Shown here: piece after piece, positions 11,003 through 23,700 of the stretch
How the letters are laid out: each line of letters opens with the position of its first letter
Numbering within the stretch: position 1 is the first letter of the stretch
Assembly: GCF_001039355.2 (NCBI RefSeq)
Contig: NW_019774025.1
Location: 17,243 to 81,242 of the forward strand
Length of the DNA stretch: 64,000 bases
Source of the DNA: Lingula anatina
Taxonomy: Eukaryota; Brachiopoda; Lingulata; Lingulida; Lingulidae
Direction: 5' to 3'
Made by a program: the position numbers and the translations under genes
Notes under the pieces: model-generated
What the model saw: the letters and a program-made list of their open reading frames with translations, nothing else
What the model was told of the DNA's origin: nothing
Databases searched by the model: none

Positions 11003-11155
11003 ACAACACAAGGCAGGTGACAGGGGATGGCGGAGGGTGTAAAATTAAAATACTGTGTATCTGCTGTTGAACATGNAGATATGCACCTGTATGTCGATCT
11101 TAATCATTTTCACTTAAAAATATAATACTGTTAGTTTGTTTTCTTCTATCGTCAG
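10607..11155. other. Junction between receptor A and receptor B
   Basis: No exon is seen. The stretch contains an imperfect repeat (CAACAGCT...GCAAAAAGTTGGCA/GAGCCAAAGGTTGGCA), an AT microsatellite at 10957-10999 and a single N at 11076. Sequence right of the N matches the intron upstream of gene D exon 2 (about 44165). The signal exon expected for gene B is missing and could lie in this gap. Confidence 0.7.
11076..11076. other. Single N (assembly join)
   Basis: Sequence to the left belongs to the spacer after gene A and sequence to the right to an intron of gene B. A lone N is likely a contig join of unknown true size. Confidence 0.8.
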
Positions 11156-11317
11156 TATACCTATGTCTGTGCTGTATGGAAGGTGACGGTTACTTTGGCT
11201 GGCAGTGCAACACAACAGCTGGGTGTTTCTGTAAACAAGGACAGAGATGTCAACAGACTCTAAAAACATGTCCTGAACACTGTGTGGACAACCCCTGGGG
11301 AATAGGATGTCATGATG
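11156..11317 (+). CDS. Receptor B, EGF-like module 1 exon
   Basis: The 162-nt exon begins [18 protein letters not shown] and continues with a laminin/scavenger-like cysteine pattern ([27 protein letters not shown]). Acceptor GTCAG at 11155, donor GTGAGT. The first residues complete the hydrophobic signal region encoded by the missing exon 1. Confidence 0.9.
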
Positions 11318-14300
11318 GTGAGTGCATGGGGTTTAAGATATCTTTTGTATTGGGCTATTATAGACGTTATATTTTAAAGATCACGGCATAAAACACATCC
11401 CTTGATGCGGCACTGGGTTGTGGTAGAGCATCTCGTATAATGACTGTATATTTCTGTGAAAAAATTATTTCAGCAAAGTTTCTTTATTTTGTGTATGAAG
11501 GTCAATCCTGAGCATAGTCTCCATTTTTCTGCCAGAAAATATTAATATTGCTTACGAAAAGCCAGCCACACAATCCGGTGCCTACAGTAAAGACAGTTGC
11601 ATGTATTTCTGGAAAAAAACCTTTTACAGAATGTTTATTTATATAAGTATATTAAGTCAATATTACCTTAAACAATTTCACTGAAGATTGTTGTCATTTT
11701 CATTCTAGAAAATATCAACTTAGCCTATGGAAAGCAAGCCACACAGTCAAGTACTTATATTAATGGTAGCGAAGGCGAGAGTTATCCAGCAAAGCTTGCA
11801 GTGGACGGAGACAACAGCACTGATGACCAGAAATGTATAAGAACGAATTCACAGGACAAGCCCACCTGGAGTGTGGACCTAGGAGGGTCATATGTAATTC
11901 GTAGAGTTGTATTGATAAAACCCACAGCATTTGCTGACATATGTAAGTTTGACATCATGGATATGTAATTTGCTTTAGCAATGCTTTTGTGTCGCATTTC
12001 ACTTATTTATTTACTAGTAAGGGCTGCGTCTGTCTAGGTGGTATATAGAAAATATATTAAATTCCTATCGTTTTACCAGGCCAGTTTCAAGGTGTCCAGC
12101 TCTGCATTAACAACAACACGGCATCGGATACTGGATGCAGAGCTGTAGGAGTTGCTAATACACAGTGTTCAACAGCAGTGTTAGAGTACGAGATAGATCC
12201 ACCAATCTTGGCGCGCTACATCAAGTTACGAAAAACTGGATATCAAACATTGCGGTTGTGTGAAATCATTGTTAGGGGCTACATGTATCCTTGTAAGTCG
12301 ATTTTATTTAGAAGAAAAATTACCAGAATGATTTTTTTAAATTGATTTAATATATACATGCAAGAGACATGATTTTTGAAGATTTTCGCCATTTCTGTTT
12401 ATAATGAACTGCAAATAATAAAACAACCACTTTTATCATATAATATACACAAGGAATTAAAGGCATACACAGTTAGAGGTTTAAATAACCAGTATGTGCA
12501 TCTAAATGTATATTACGTATGAATGGTATGGAAGTAACAAACATTCAAATGTATACACTTACTGATGAAGAAACTTTGTAGGTCAGTCAATAAATTTCAG
12601 ATAATGTCGCTCTTGGAAAAACAGCAAATCAAACCAGCGTGGCCGCTGGTGGAGTTGCAAGTCGTGCTATAGACGGGAATGTGAATAAAAATTTCTATGC
12701 TGGGTCGTGCACTCACACAGATACCGCAGCACACCCCTGGTGGCTGGTAGACCTGGGCCAGAAATACGTGGTTTATAGTGTAACGCTATTTAACAGAGGC
12801 GATACTAGTGACGGTAAGTATGCGTCTTGGGAGTTTTTGTCATTAGAATCCGTTGTACTGGTGTCAACAATCGTACAGACTTGAGTGTATTTGTGCATGT
12901 GCGTGCGTGAGCCTGTTTTATGGCACTGAAACTATAAACACCCACACTAAAAATACATTTTAGTATACCGAATAGTGTTCTAAGTATACTGATGGTAAAC
13001 TTAACACAAACAAATTAATTTGTTGGTGATTTTTAACTGTTGCGCTGTTTTCGTGAAAACACACACACACACACACACACACATTTGCAGGTTTGTCATT
13101 TTCAACACATTTAAGATGCGGTCTATTTCGCCAACCCTTCAAATTAGACATGTCTAGTAACCCAGATCATTTACATTTGAACATGTCATTAAACTGGTCT
13201 GGAAAACGTTACATAAGCCATAAACATGTATGGATTCACAATAAAGAGCGTTTATGTCTCCTCNTGTTTTCGTGAAAACACAATACCCCCCCCCCCCTAC
13301 ACACACACACACACACATTTGCAGGTTTGTCATTTTCAACACATTTAAGATGCGGTCTATTTCGCCATCCCTTCAAATTAGACATGTCTAGTACCCCAGA
13401 TCATTTACATTTAAAAAGGTCATTAAAATGGTCTGGAAAACGCTTCATAAGTCATATACATGTATATATGGATTCACAATAAAGAAACGTTTTATCTAAC
13501 TTTATACTGTTAAATATCCTGATCCTGTTCCAAATTATCCTTGATTCTGCTTACATGTATATATATATATACACTAGAAGATCCACCGTTTTGCAAAGTT
13601 TGTCAGGCTGGGCAATTGATCGTTCGGCAAATACTCGTATATAACACAGTGAAGGAAGCCAAGTTTCCAATACTTCATATGTAAAGTGCTTGTTTTTTTC
13701 CCATTTCGTTCCTTATACCGTTTACCTTTGGGGTGGGAGAAGGGGGCGCCATAAAATAAAGAGAGGCCCACGTGCGCACCGTGCCCTCTATATGTTAGCC
13801 ATTGCATGCTGTGAAACAACTCTGACCCTGTATGTTTGTCAATCAGTAATAAAAAAATCAAATGAAGAAAGATATCTAGAGAATGCTTTATATTTATCTT
13901 GTATCATGTAACGTTATACAGGTATCAATTATAACCCACATGTACGTACATGCATCCACTTGCTGTATCTCTGTATTAACTTTTAGCCGGTAAAAAGTTA
14001 AAAAATATTCAAGTATTGGTACGTAACAGTACAGATACCGACAGCAGAGACGTATGTGCATTGCATGATGCCCAAGTGCCCAGTGGTGGAAGTATAGAAT
14101 TGCCGTGCATAGTGCCGTATATTGGCCAAGTCGTAATTGTCCAGCTGCAGTACACGACATTTTTAGTACTCTGTGAAGTGATTATTAAAGGGTACAGGCA
14201 TGTAGGTAAGTTTTTAACAAATTAAATGTTTTACTGCTTTACGAAGGTAGACTCGCCCTTCAAGAAATAGACGCCTTCAAGAAATCGACGAAAACCGGAA

Positions 14301-16822
14301 GTGCGTGTTTTTTGCACTGTTTTTCCTGTTATGCCCATCGTAAACACTGTGTTGTCAAGTAAAATGAAGCGTCTGATACAGAGTATCAAACGCGGCATCC
14401 ACGTGCTTGCTTGCGATGCGTTCAGTACACTTTGTTTACACTGACAAGTCGAGGTCAGAAATGCACAATGTTTTTCTATGTAATTACGCAGTTTCAATTT
14501 TGATTAGTGAATTTTCTTTTATCTGCATGGTAATTTTCCGAACATTTGTATAAGCCATGAAATATTTCTCATCGGAAAATCACCCAGCAGCTTTCCAAGT
14601 ACAAGCGAGTGACGTCATGACGCACTTCCGGTTTTCGTCGAGATCTTGAAGGGATTAGCGTTACGGTTTGCTGCACATTTAAAGCGTTCTGTCTCAAAAT
14701 TTATTCAACTGCTTGGATTGAAATTTACAGAACTTATTCTTCACATGATATCACACATATGTGCTTAATTTGAGAGCTTTAGCTGTTATATGTTTTCTAC
14801 AGTGCCCATTCAAATTTGAAAAAGAGCTATTTTCCGTCGATTTCTTGAAGGGCAAGTCTAATTGTATCATCACTGTGCGTTGTTAACAATTTATTTATTT
14901 TGAAATAAGAATCTCTTACTAATCACGCTATCCTTTTAGAATTAACATAGGTTAGTCTTTTCTTAAACATTTTAAAAAAGGTAAAGCCGGTACTTTATAA
15001 AATAATTCTGAAAATAATTAGGCTTAACTAATGGAACTTTAAATTCGTTATTCCCTCTTAAAAGCTTTCTTCCATGTAATAAATAGACCAAATTCATCAC
15101 TATTCTGAATTCTAAGGCAGATCTTACATGTATAATTTGACTGATTATCTGTTATTAAAGCTTTGTTCTTTGAAGTTGGCTGAAATAAAATGCTTTGAAC
15201 ATGTCTTTAAATACGTAAATTAAGCGTGTTCAGCCCATTTAGGGTCTGGTGTGAAAGTTATACCCAGCAAGTGACCAAGTGACATTTTCTACGCATTCAC
15301 CATTTATTGATATTGTGCTGAATATGAGATTTCAGTTTTTGGTGAATATGATGTCCATCGATTTGGTCTTGCTGCAGTAAGTTCTATGGAATAACGTATT
15401 ATAATATATAAAGTCTTGAAGTTTGAAATCTACGAGATGCATGCCGATACACGTTTACATGTTCTATAGTTCATACAAAATTGGTTATTACAGGTACAAT
15501 GTTTTATTCTGTGCTTTCTATATCAAAGGGTCTGGTGTAAAAATGTGCAATTGCCGCGAAGATATTTAAAAATAATTCTTGACAAACAAAGAAAACACCC
15601 ATGCCTCCGATGGTATAACGTGTTTTGTACAGATAACAGCATATATATATATATATTTTAGACTGCGCGAATAAACACCTTGGTCCTGAATGCATTAACC
15701 GCTGTAACTGTAGAGATACAAATGAACAGTGTCATCCTGTGTATGGAGTCTGTACATCTGGCTGTGATGAAGGCTGGCACGGGAAAAATGGGACATGTCA
15801 AGTGGGTATGTGATGATCCTGGCCTCAGAAAAATTATGTCAATTATTACGTTTAAATTGTTCTCCAGGTATCTGACATGCTTGAAATACATTTTTGCATT
15901 TCTACGTCATTCATGGCAAAGGATGTTCCAGGTCAACCAAACCGTCTTCAATTGTCTTCATTCGTATCTTTTTTTTAATTTTGCAGATACGTCATCACTC
16001 CCACATCTTACCACAGCACCGAATATGTCATCAAGGACTCAAAATTCATTCACCATTAGTTGGCAAAAATGGTCATCCATGCCCGGCTCTGGGGTTGTTC
16101 ACAGCTACGTCGTTAGAGTTTGGCGGTGGATATACCTACACGGCAGTGTAACAGTACCACCGGAAGACCAGACAGCCACAGTGGATAATCTTTCAATGTA
16201 CACAGAGTATAATATCACCGTAACCATTGCTAATGATGCAGGGTATTATGGTCTTTCTAGTCCAGCAACCACCGCAAGAACATGTGGAGGTAAGGTGTAT
16301 AGATTTTATAGTGATTTACTTTATTTTGCGACCATTTGGGTCACACTTTAAACCAACTACAACAATCCATTGTAATATTTAAAGGAAATCCAGTATTTAA
16401 GGTGTTTAAGCAATTACCGTTTTATTTTCAGAACCTACGGCACCACCCAAACCAAACGTCCATTCTGTTCTTGCCTCATCAAAGAGATCTGCTTACATAG
16501 AGCTAAATACAGCGGTTTGTATATTACTAACTATTTACGGCGCCATGCCTTCTTTATTAGATTGAATAAGTCGCATTGTATTTGGATGTCACTATCTGAT
16601 TTCATGAAAACGGGCGTTTAAGATAATCTGTGGCGATTCTTGGAATATTTTGGCATGATTGACTCAGGAAAACCACAATTTTTAAAGACATTATAATAGG
16701 TACATGATTATAGATGATGTTACAAATTATGATTGAGGTTGGATTAATATGTACCTGTATGTAAGAAACATAACCTTGTTTCAAAAATATTAAAAGAACA
16801 CACGCACGCACGCGCGCACACA

Positions 16823-16855
<33 letters not shown>

Positions 16856-19800
16856 GTTAAAAATATAATATTTATATATGTCCAAAATATTTTGTGCTCA
16901 GTTCGGTATATTGCACTGGGTTTCAGCCATAAACCCTGATATACGTATCTGGAAAGATACATGTTATATATTGGATATAGGGAATGAACCGAGATGTCCA
17001 TAGATGCGACGGGTTTGCAAAGTTAACCGTGCAATATGTGGGAAAATACCATCACATTGGCACAGTAGACGTGCTGCATGTCAAAGAAACACAGCTGATT
17101 ACCATTACCAACCTCACAACATATAGTAAATACACCATCTACCTGACAGCAGTTAACAACTTACATCTGCAAGGGCCACCAGTGACAGTGACTCATACTA
17201 CAGCTGAAGGGGGTAAGCTTTCCAAATAATTTCAAGAAAGTCTCATGATAGGAGCCTGTGTGTACAATTTCTTAAGTTCTGGTTAAGCCTACATGTATTA
17301 AAATGATAAAAAAAAACATTGTTTATTTCACTTTACACGGAAGTTATATTATTTCTTCAATGCATATATGAACTTAGTAACTTTTGCAGACAACAAACTG
17401 ATGAGAACTTTTCGTGAAACATTATTATTTTGTGTTACAGTTCCACCAAAGATGGCGGCACCAGATGTGACATCTATTGGAGACACCTTCATAGAGATAA
17501 CATGGCGTGCGCCGTCCCCTTCAGGTGGCGTTATCGTCAGTTATGAGATATCGTACACTCAACAATCCAGTCAGAGGAATGAAATTGTGACTGAGACAGA
17601 CATTACTAATACACTTATAGGTGATTTGCAGCTCAATTCGACGTACATGATTCGAGTAAGTATATTTCATACAGAATCTCCATAGGCGTAATATCGTCAT
17701 GAAGCAGTTTGATGCAGCACTGTACAACGTGAGCCCACTTCCCATGCCTCCATGTACTGGTATTTTTCATGCTGAGCATTATTGTCTTTGTAGATACGTG
17801 CCAAAACTGCTGTCGGTTATGGCGAGTATAGTGATCCAATTCAGGCAACAACGAATATGGAAAAAGGCGTCTCAATTCAGCCGAATAACCAGAATAAACT
17901 ATATAGTCAGTATTATACTTACATCTGTACATATACCCCTTGAGAATTTTGTGTGGCAGTGTGCTACACATTTACTTCTTCAAGTTTAAGATTCAAAGTA
18001 AAATTCCCCCTATATATTACTGGAGTTTTATTTAAAGGTGAAAGTGTCCTATTACATTTATGCTGTTTTCCTTCCTGTATAATCCTTTCTTTCTTCCTAC
18101 CCACTCCTGTCCCTGTCACAGGTATAAATGGTGGCGCTGTAGCAGGAGGTGTGTTGGGGGTTCTGGTCCTGGTGGCGGTAGTTGTGGTTGTAGTTGTCAT
18201 ATACAACAGGTAAACATGTGTAGATTACGACAGTAAGTACTTAAATAAACAAAATGTAAATTAAAAAAAGACGCTATTATGCATTTTTGTGGTCTTATTT
18301 TTCATGTACAAGAGGTAGACTTCATAATCTTAGTATACATAGAGCAAAGTTTGCATGTATGTACTATGGATCTCTAAAAAACTGTAAAATTAGATAACGA
18401 TGTGATACAGTAAAATTATATGTTGTAAATCTGGCCCAACACATGGTATTGAGTCATCTACAAATAGACTTGTTTTGCAGAAGGCGACGCCCTCAAGAGC
18501 CTGATCAATTTGAGACCTTTTCTGAATTGCAAAGAAAAGAAGGTAAATATTAACACCTACTACATGTATACTGCCCAACAACTTTCATTATACATGCAGA
18601 TGATCTTATTGTGTCCTCTTTTTGAATTTATATCTTCAGATCTAGATGACCATGTATATGAATCTCCGGTTCAAGTTCCGTATGAAAACACGGAAGACGA
18701 ACATCTCTATAGCAGCATCAAGCAAAGCACAGAAATTTCTGTCGAGAACATTTATGAGGTCATGAAATTGAAAACCAAAGATATTCTTCACGATGAACAT
18801 CAGGTATGATTTGTCCAAGTTTCTTTAGGACATACAGTCCAGTTTTAATATACATTTAGCAAAAAAGTACCATGTAAAAACACGTGGCCACATATAGCCA
18901 ATGTAAGGGTTCTTTCCCAATTAAATTATAGTACGTATATCGATCTATCTCTGCGGGAACTCTCCCTGAATGCAATCAGATCAACATTTTGTTTCAACCA
19001 CAGCGTGGCCTGAGACAAGGTGATCCGATATCACCATATTTATTTTTGTTATTTTTGTTGTGTTCTGAAATTCTTTCAGTAAGCATAAAGAATAACCCTC
19101 AAATTAAAGGAATACAAATCGGGGAAAATGAATACAAGATATGGCAATATGCAGATGACACGTCCATAATTTTAGATGGTTCTGAACAGTCCCTTAACGC
19201 CTCCCTACAGGATCTAAGATGGATTGAAAAAAAATTCGGGTTTAAAAATAAATTATGACAAAACTCAGGTTATTTGGATAGGGAGTAAAAAATTCAAATG
19301 AGAAACTGTGCCAAAATTGGACACTAATACAGGGAGCAACGTCTTTTAAATTTTTAGGTATTAAATTCTATGTTGAACTAGATACTGTATGTGAAAGGAA
19401 TCATCGGGAAAAAATTGAAAGTACTGAACGATTACTTAAACTATGGGAAAGACGAATTTTGACCCCCGTAGGCAGAATTACAGTAATTAAAAGTCTCATA
19501 ATATCGAAATTTAACCATCTTTTTATTTCACTGCCTAACCCATCTAACCAAATAATTACGGAGCTAAAAAAGCTTATCTTTGGATTTTTTTGTAAAGGTA
19601 AGCCGGAAAAATTAAAAAAGGGAAATATTATGCAGAAAAATAAAAGATGGAGGACTAAATATGATAAACGTAGAAGCTTCAATAATGGCATTAAAATTAA
19701 CATAGGTGAGACGGTTGATAAACTGTGGTTGTGAATATTGAAGGAGACGTGTTAATCTGTAAATTTTATTGCATTCGGCATGAGTCCACGCGGTATTTGC

Positions 19801-20683
19801 TCGATCTACATACAGCAATAGTTTCTTTTAGAATGAGCCCTAATACTGCTTTATTTACAAAACTATGCTTTAATTGTTTTATTTATTGATCAATAAAATG
19901 TGTGCAATATTTATACTGGTAAGCAGGCAGGACAGTTAACTGGAGTAGATTAATTGTAGCCTACATGAATGTTTATAATATCAGTGTACACATTTAACAA
20001 TTATTTCAGAAATTCCCTATCACACTGAAAAACCCTTGTGAAGTCGGCCAAAAACGAGAAAACAAACTTAAGAACAGGTTCAGGAACATCATTCCTTGTA
20101 AGCCATTGAAACTGAAAATTTCTAAAAATAATACTTTTATAATATATTTTTTAAAATATTTATTAGTGCGTATAATAACGGTTTGTATGTCTGATCCCAT
20201 TCATCGTTTTGCCATACATTATATATACATGGTAAAAGATCAAACTGGTTTAATTTCTAAATCCGTTCATATTCATTATTTATGAACTGTTTATTTTCCT
20301 TCAGACGACCATAGCCGAGTTGTACTGGACCTTTTGCCAGATGATCCCAACTCTGACTACATCAACGCAAACTTTATTGATGTGAGTTATTTACATACGT
20401 AATGCATTCTTTTTACATGCTGCTATCATAATACCGAGTACTGTATATCTGTCGGACCAAAGTGTATCGTTATTGCCACGTGTTAACCAGGGACAGTATA
20501 TATAAGTTTGATTTGTGTCATGCGTTAATATGTATCATTGATTTTAGAATTTGCTACATTTCACATTTAAAAGTCATACTTTGACAATTGCATTTTCCAA
20601 TTGCAGGGATATAATAGGCCACGAGCATTCATTGCTGCACAGGGTAATTTTATTTTCTCGAGCGACATCTTCTCTCTCTCTCC

Positions 20684-20726
<43 letters not shown>

Positions 20727-23700
20727 TAAAATCCAACATATTTATAAATCCTAATACAGTTCCGTCTACAAGTATGTTTCGCTATTACTCAGTTGTGACA
20801 CCGGAAAATAGATGTGAAAAAGTAATAATAGGTAATGATTAATAAAAATACTAGCATGGAAGTGATTTTTTTTTTGAATAGGTCCAAAATCGAACACCGT
20901 AAACGACTTCTGGCGGATGATATGGCAAGTCAAGTCTCCACAAATTATAATGTTGACGAAAACTGTAGAAATGGGCAAGGTATGTTAATCCCATAGAGCG
21001 CATACAGAACAGCGAGTCTAACAGATCTGCGGACCAAATATTGCGACCCATTAAAAGCCTGCCGCTTAAATCCCGATTAGTAGATACCTCGCGGGGATTA
21101 CACAGCAAGCATTCAAGTGGCTGGGCCATATTTGATCCGCGGATCTTTTAGAGGGCATTCAAACAAGTTGATCCGCGGACTAATTGATCCGCCGACTAAA
21201 TATGACCGACTAATTGCCTGCAGGGCAATGAAACCTAGGAGCCAATCGAGCTTTTATCTGTTTTAGGCACGGGTGGAGATCATCAGGAAATTATCGGCAT
21301 CGCTTTTTAGTGGAGTCGGCCACATTTAGTCAGCCGATCAGTTAGTTCACGGATCATGTGTTCTTAATGTACATTTAGTCTGCTGTTCTGAAAGAGCTCA
21401 AATTTTTTTTTTATATGTAAGTAAGACAAAGTAAACGATGCGTTAAAATGGAACTGTATATTGTATATATTCTTGTATATGTGATGTATTTCAATATGAG
21501 ACCTAATAATAATAACCCTTTATACTTCAGCAAAAATGTGAGCAGTACTGGGCAGACGAGGGAATGAAGCAGTTTGGCGAAATACAAGTGACAACGCTAG
21601 ATGAAGTCCAAAGAAAGGACTCTTTTGTGAGAAATCTGCAGTATTGTAAAGTAAGTAGAACATTCATAGACCTATATATCCAACTGACTTATCTATTCTG
21701 CCACGTGTTTTTGTATGCATGTACATATGCTAGTAGGTGATTGATTTTATTGAAGACAAACGTCCAAAATGTCTTAAGCCTTGGTATATTATTCTTCATC
21801 TGAAGGTAGGCCATCCGACAGTCCATAGTGTAAAACAGTTCCACTTTACTGGTTGGCCAAATAACGGCGTACCTATTGACCCGACAGCTTTGGTTAAATT
21901 CCGAGAGGAAGTTGAGAAGCATGAAATCCTAGTTGAGGACCAAGGACCAGTTGTTGTTCATTGCAGGTGAAAGGCAATTTTACTACGTTGGTTTGGAAGA
22001 ATTAATCAACATTTAACTAGACTTTTTATATTTTAATGACGATTTGCATATTACATTAATCAGTGGATTTTTTTTACCACTAAAATCGCTTCATAAAACA
22101 TGACAGCAGATATCGTGCCGTATATTCAAACGAAGAGGCTAGGGTTGACGAATTGCTATAATCATAAGTTTATATATATAATTATCTCCTGTTTTTAGCG
22201 ACGGGGTTGGAAACACTGGAACTTTCATCGCACTGGACTATCTGTTTGAAGAAGCGCTGGCGGAGGGAAAGGTCGATGTTTTCGGTCTCGTTCAGTCATT
22301 GCGAGCATCTCGACCGAAAATGGTACAGACAAAGGTATTTCATCTTACTATAGTCTACGGCAAAAATTGTCACTCGGTATCCTTTAACTTAATTGTATAC
22401 AGAAACATGTGGTTATGCAGTGTGTGAAGTACCGTATTACCTTATTTGGTGTAACGTGGTTTGACAATGAGTTGCCGTAATTGTAACAGTAGAACACACT
22501 GTTATACTACAATTGTAACGATGTCAATATTTCGTTTCTGGTACAAGGTATGTTTTGTTGAAATATCGCTGGCTGGTATTTGATGTATTAGAAATGACCT
22601 CGGTCTGTTTGTTTCAGGAGCAATATTACTTCATACATGACACATTGTTGGAAGAGCTGCATTGTGGCATTACCTTCATAAGACTACAGGATCTTGAGGC
22701 TCGTTTGCGAAAACTGAGGCAAAGGAACAAGACTGGGCTGACCAAAATGGAAGAAGAGTTTGCTGTAAGTCACGGACAAAATGTTTGTTAATTTTGAATG
22801 ATGGAGTAAGTTTTAAATAACATAAGTTAAATTTTGTGGGTGGTTTTGAAAATTCAACTGTTTGCGAGACGCACCCATAATTAACTGTATATGTAAGTGT
22901 AATGTGTTAGTTTTTTTTGTTGACCAGGTACTGGGCCTCATGCTGCCTGAAATAGAAGAAAGTTCCACAAAGACTGCCCTGGAGCCCATCAACATTGGCA
23001 AAAATAGAGTGACTAATATTGTAGCAGGTAAGTTTTAAACCACTTCAAACCTGCCTCACCGTACATAACTTCGCTTATCATTTGATATTTTTGTTTTTAA
23101 TAACACGCTTTTGTGTTTTGGCAATTTGCTGAACCTATTTGTCTTTTTATTTTTGCGTCTGCACATAGAGTTCTCTAGTGTTTAATATGATTCAACGGAT
23201 AATGCATTTTGAGGTGTCTTTTCATAGTACTTGTTTTCCCTAATTTTGGTAATAGCTTAAATACTCTCCGTATCGCAGGATGTTTGTGTTAAACCACGTT
23301 AACATACTGTTGAATTATGACTTTTGTTATAAAACAAATGAATTATTTTGTCTGTTTTAATATTAAGGTAACCACTGCAGACCACACCTTACATCATACG
23401 CGGAGGACAGCACTGATTACATTAATGCGGTGTTCATAGACGTATGGTTTAAGTATTTTACTCATAAAAAGTGCAACATTCTGTTTAGACATTGTACATG
23501 TATGGTCCCCAAAATGTTGAAAGTGGATTTCAATTGTATGTTACCCATTCTATTCGTTCAAGTTAATATGTTATTTGTATTTAATTATTTTAAACCCATT
23601 GCTTTCCTAAATATACGGATATTTTGTTTTATGTATTTGTATGTGCGACAATCTAAAATATTAAAAACAATGTTTAGGGAAACCAGTGCCAAAATGCCTA

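Larger units (their letters stand above)
15192..22825. repeat. Segmental duplication, copy B (paralogous to 2395-10280)
   Basis: Collinear with the gene A block through exons, introns and shared transposons. Copy B lacks the exon MITE of copy A; the 609-bp TA MITE of gene B lies outside this block. Confidence 0.85.

Noticed and set aside
13574-13861. A 95-codon minus-strand open frame that is identical at 30306-30593
   Set aside because: It lies in an intron of B and C. Identity reflects the shared intron tract; no domain, splice context or codon bias supports a gene.
15680-16351. 223-codon open frame spanning an EGF-like exon, an intron and FN3-1
   Set aside because: The EGF part is read in the wrong frame; the true exons are separated by a normal GT-AG intron.
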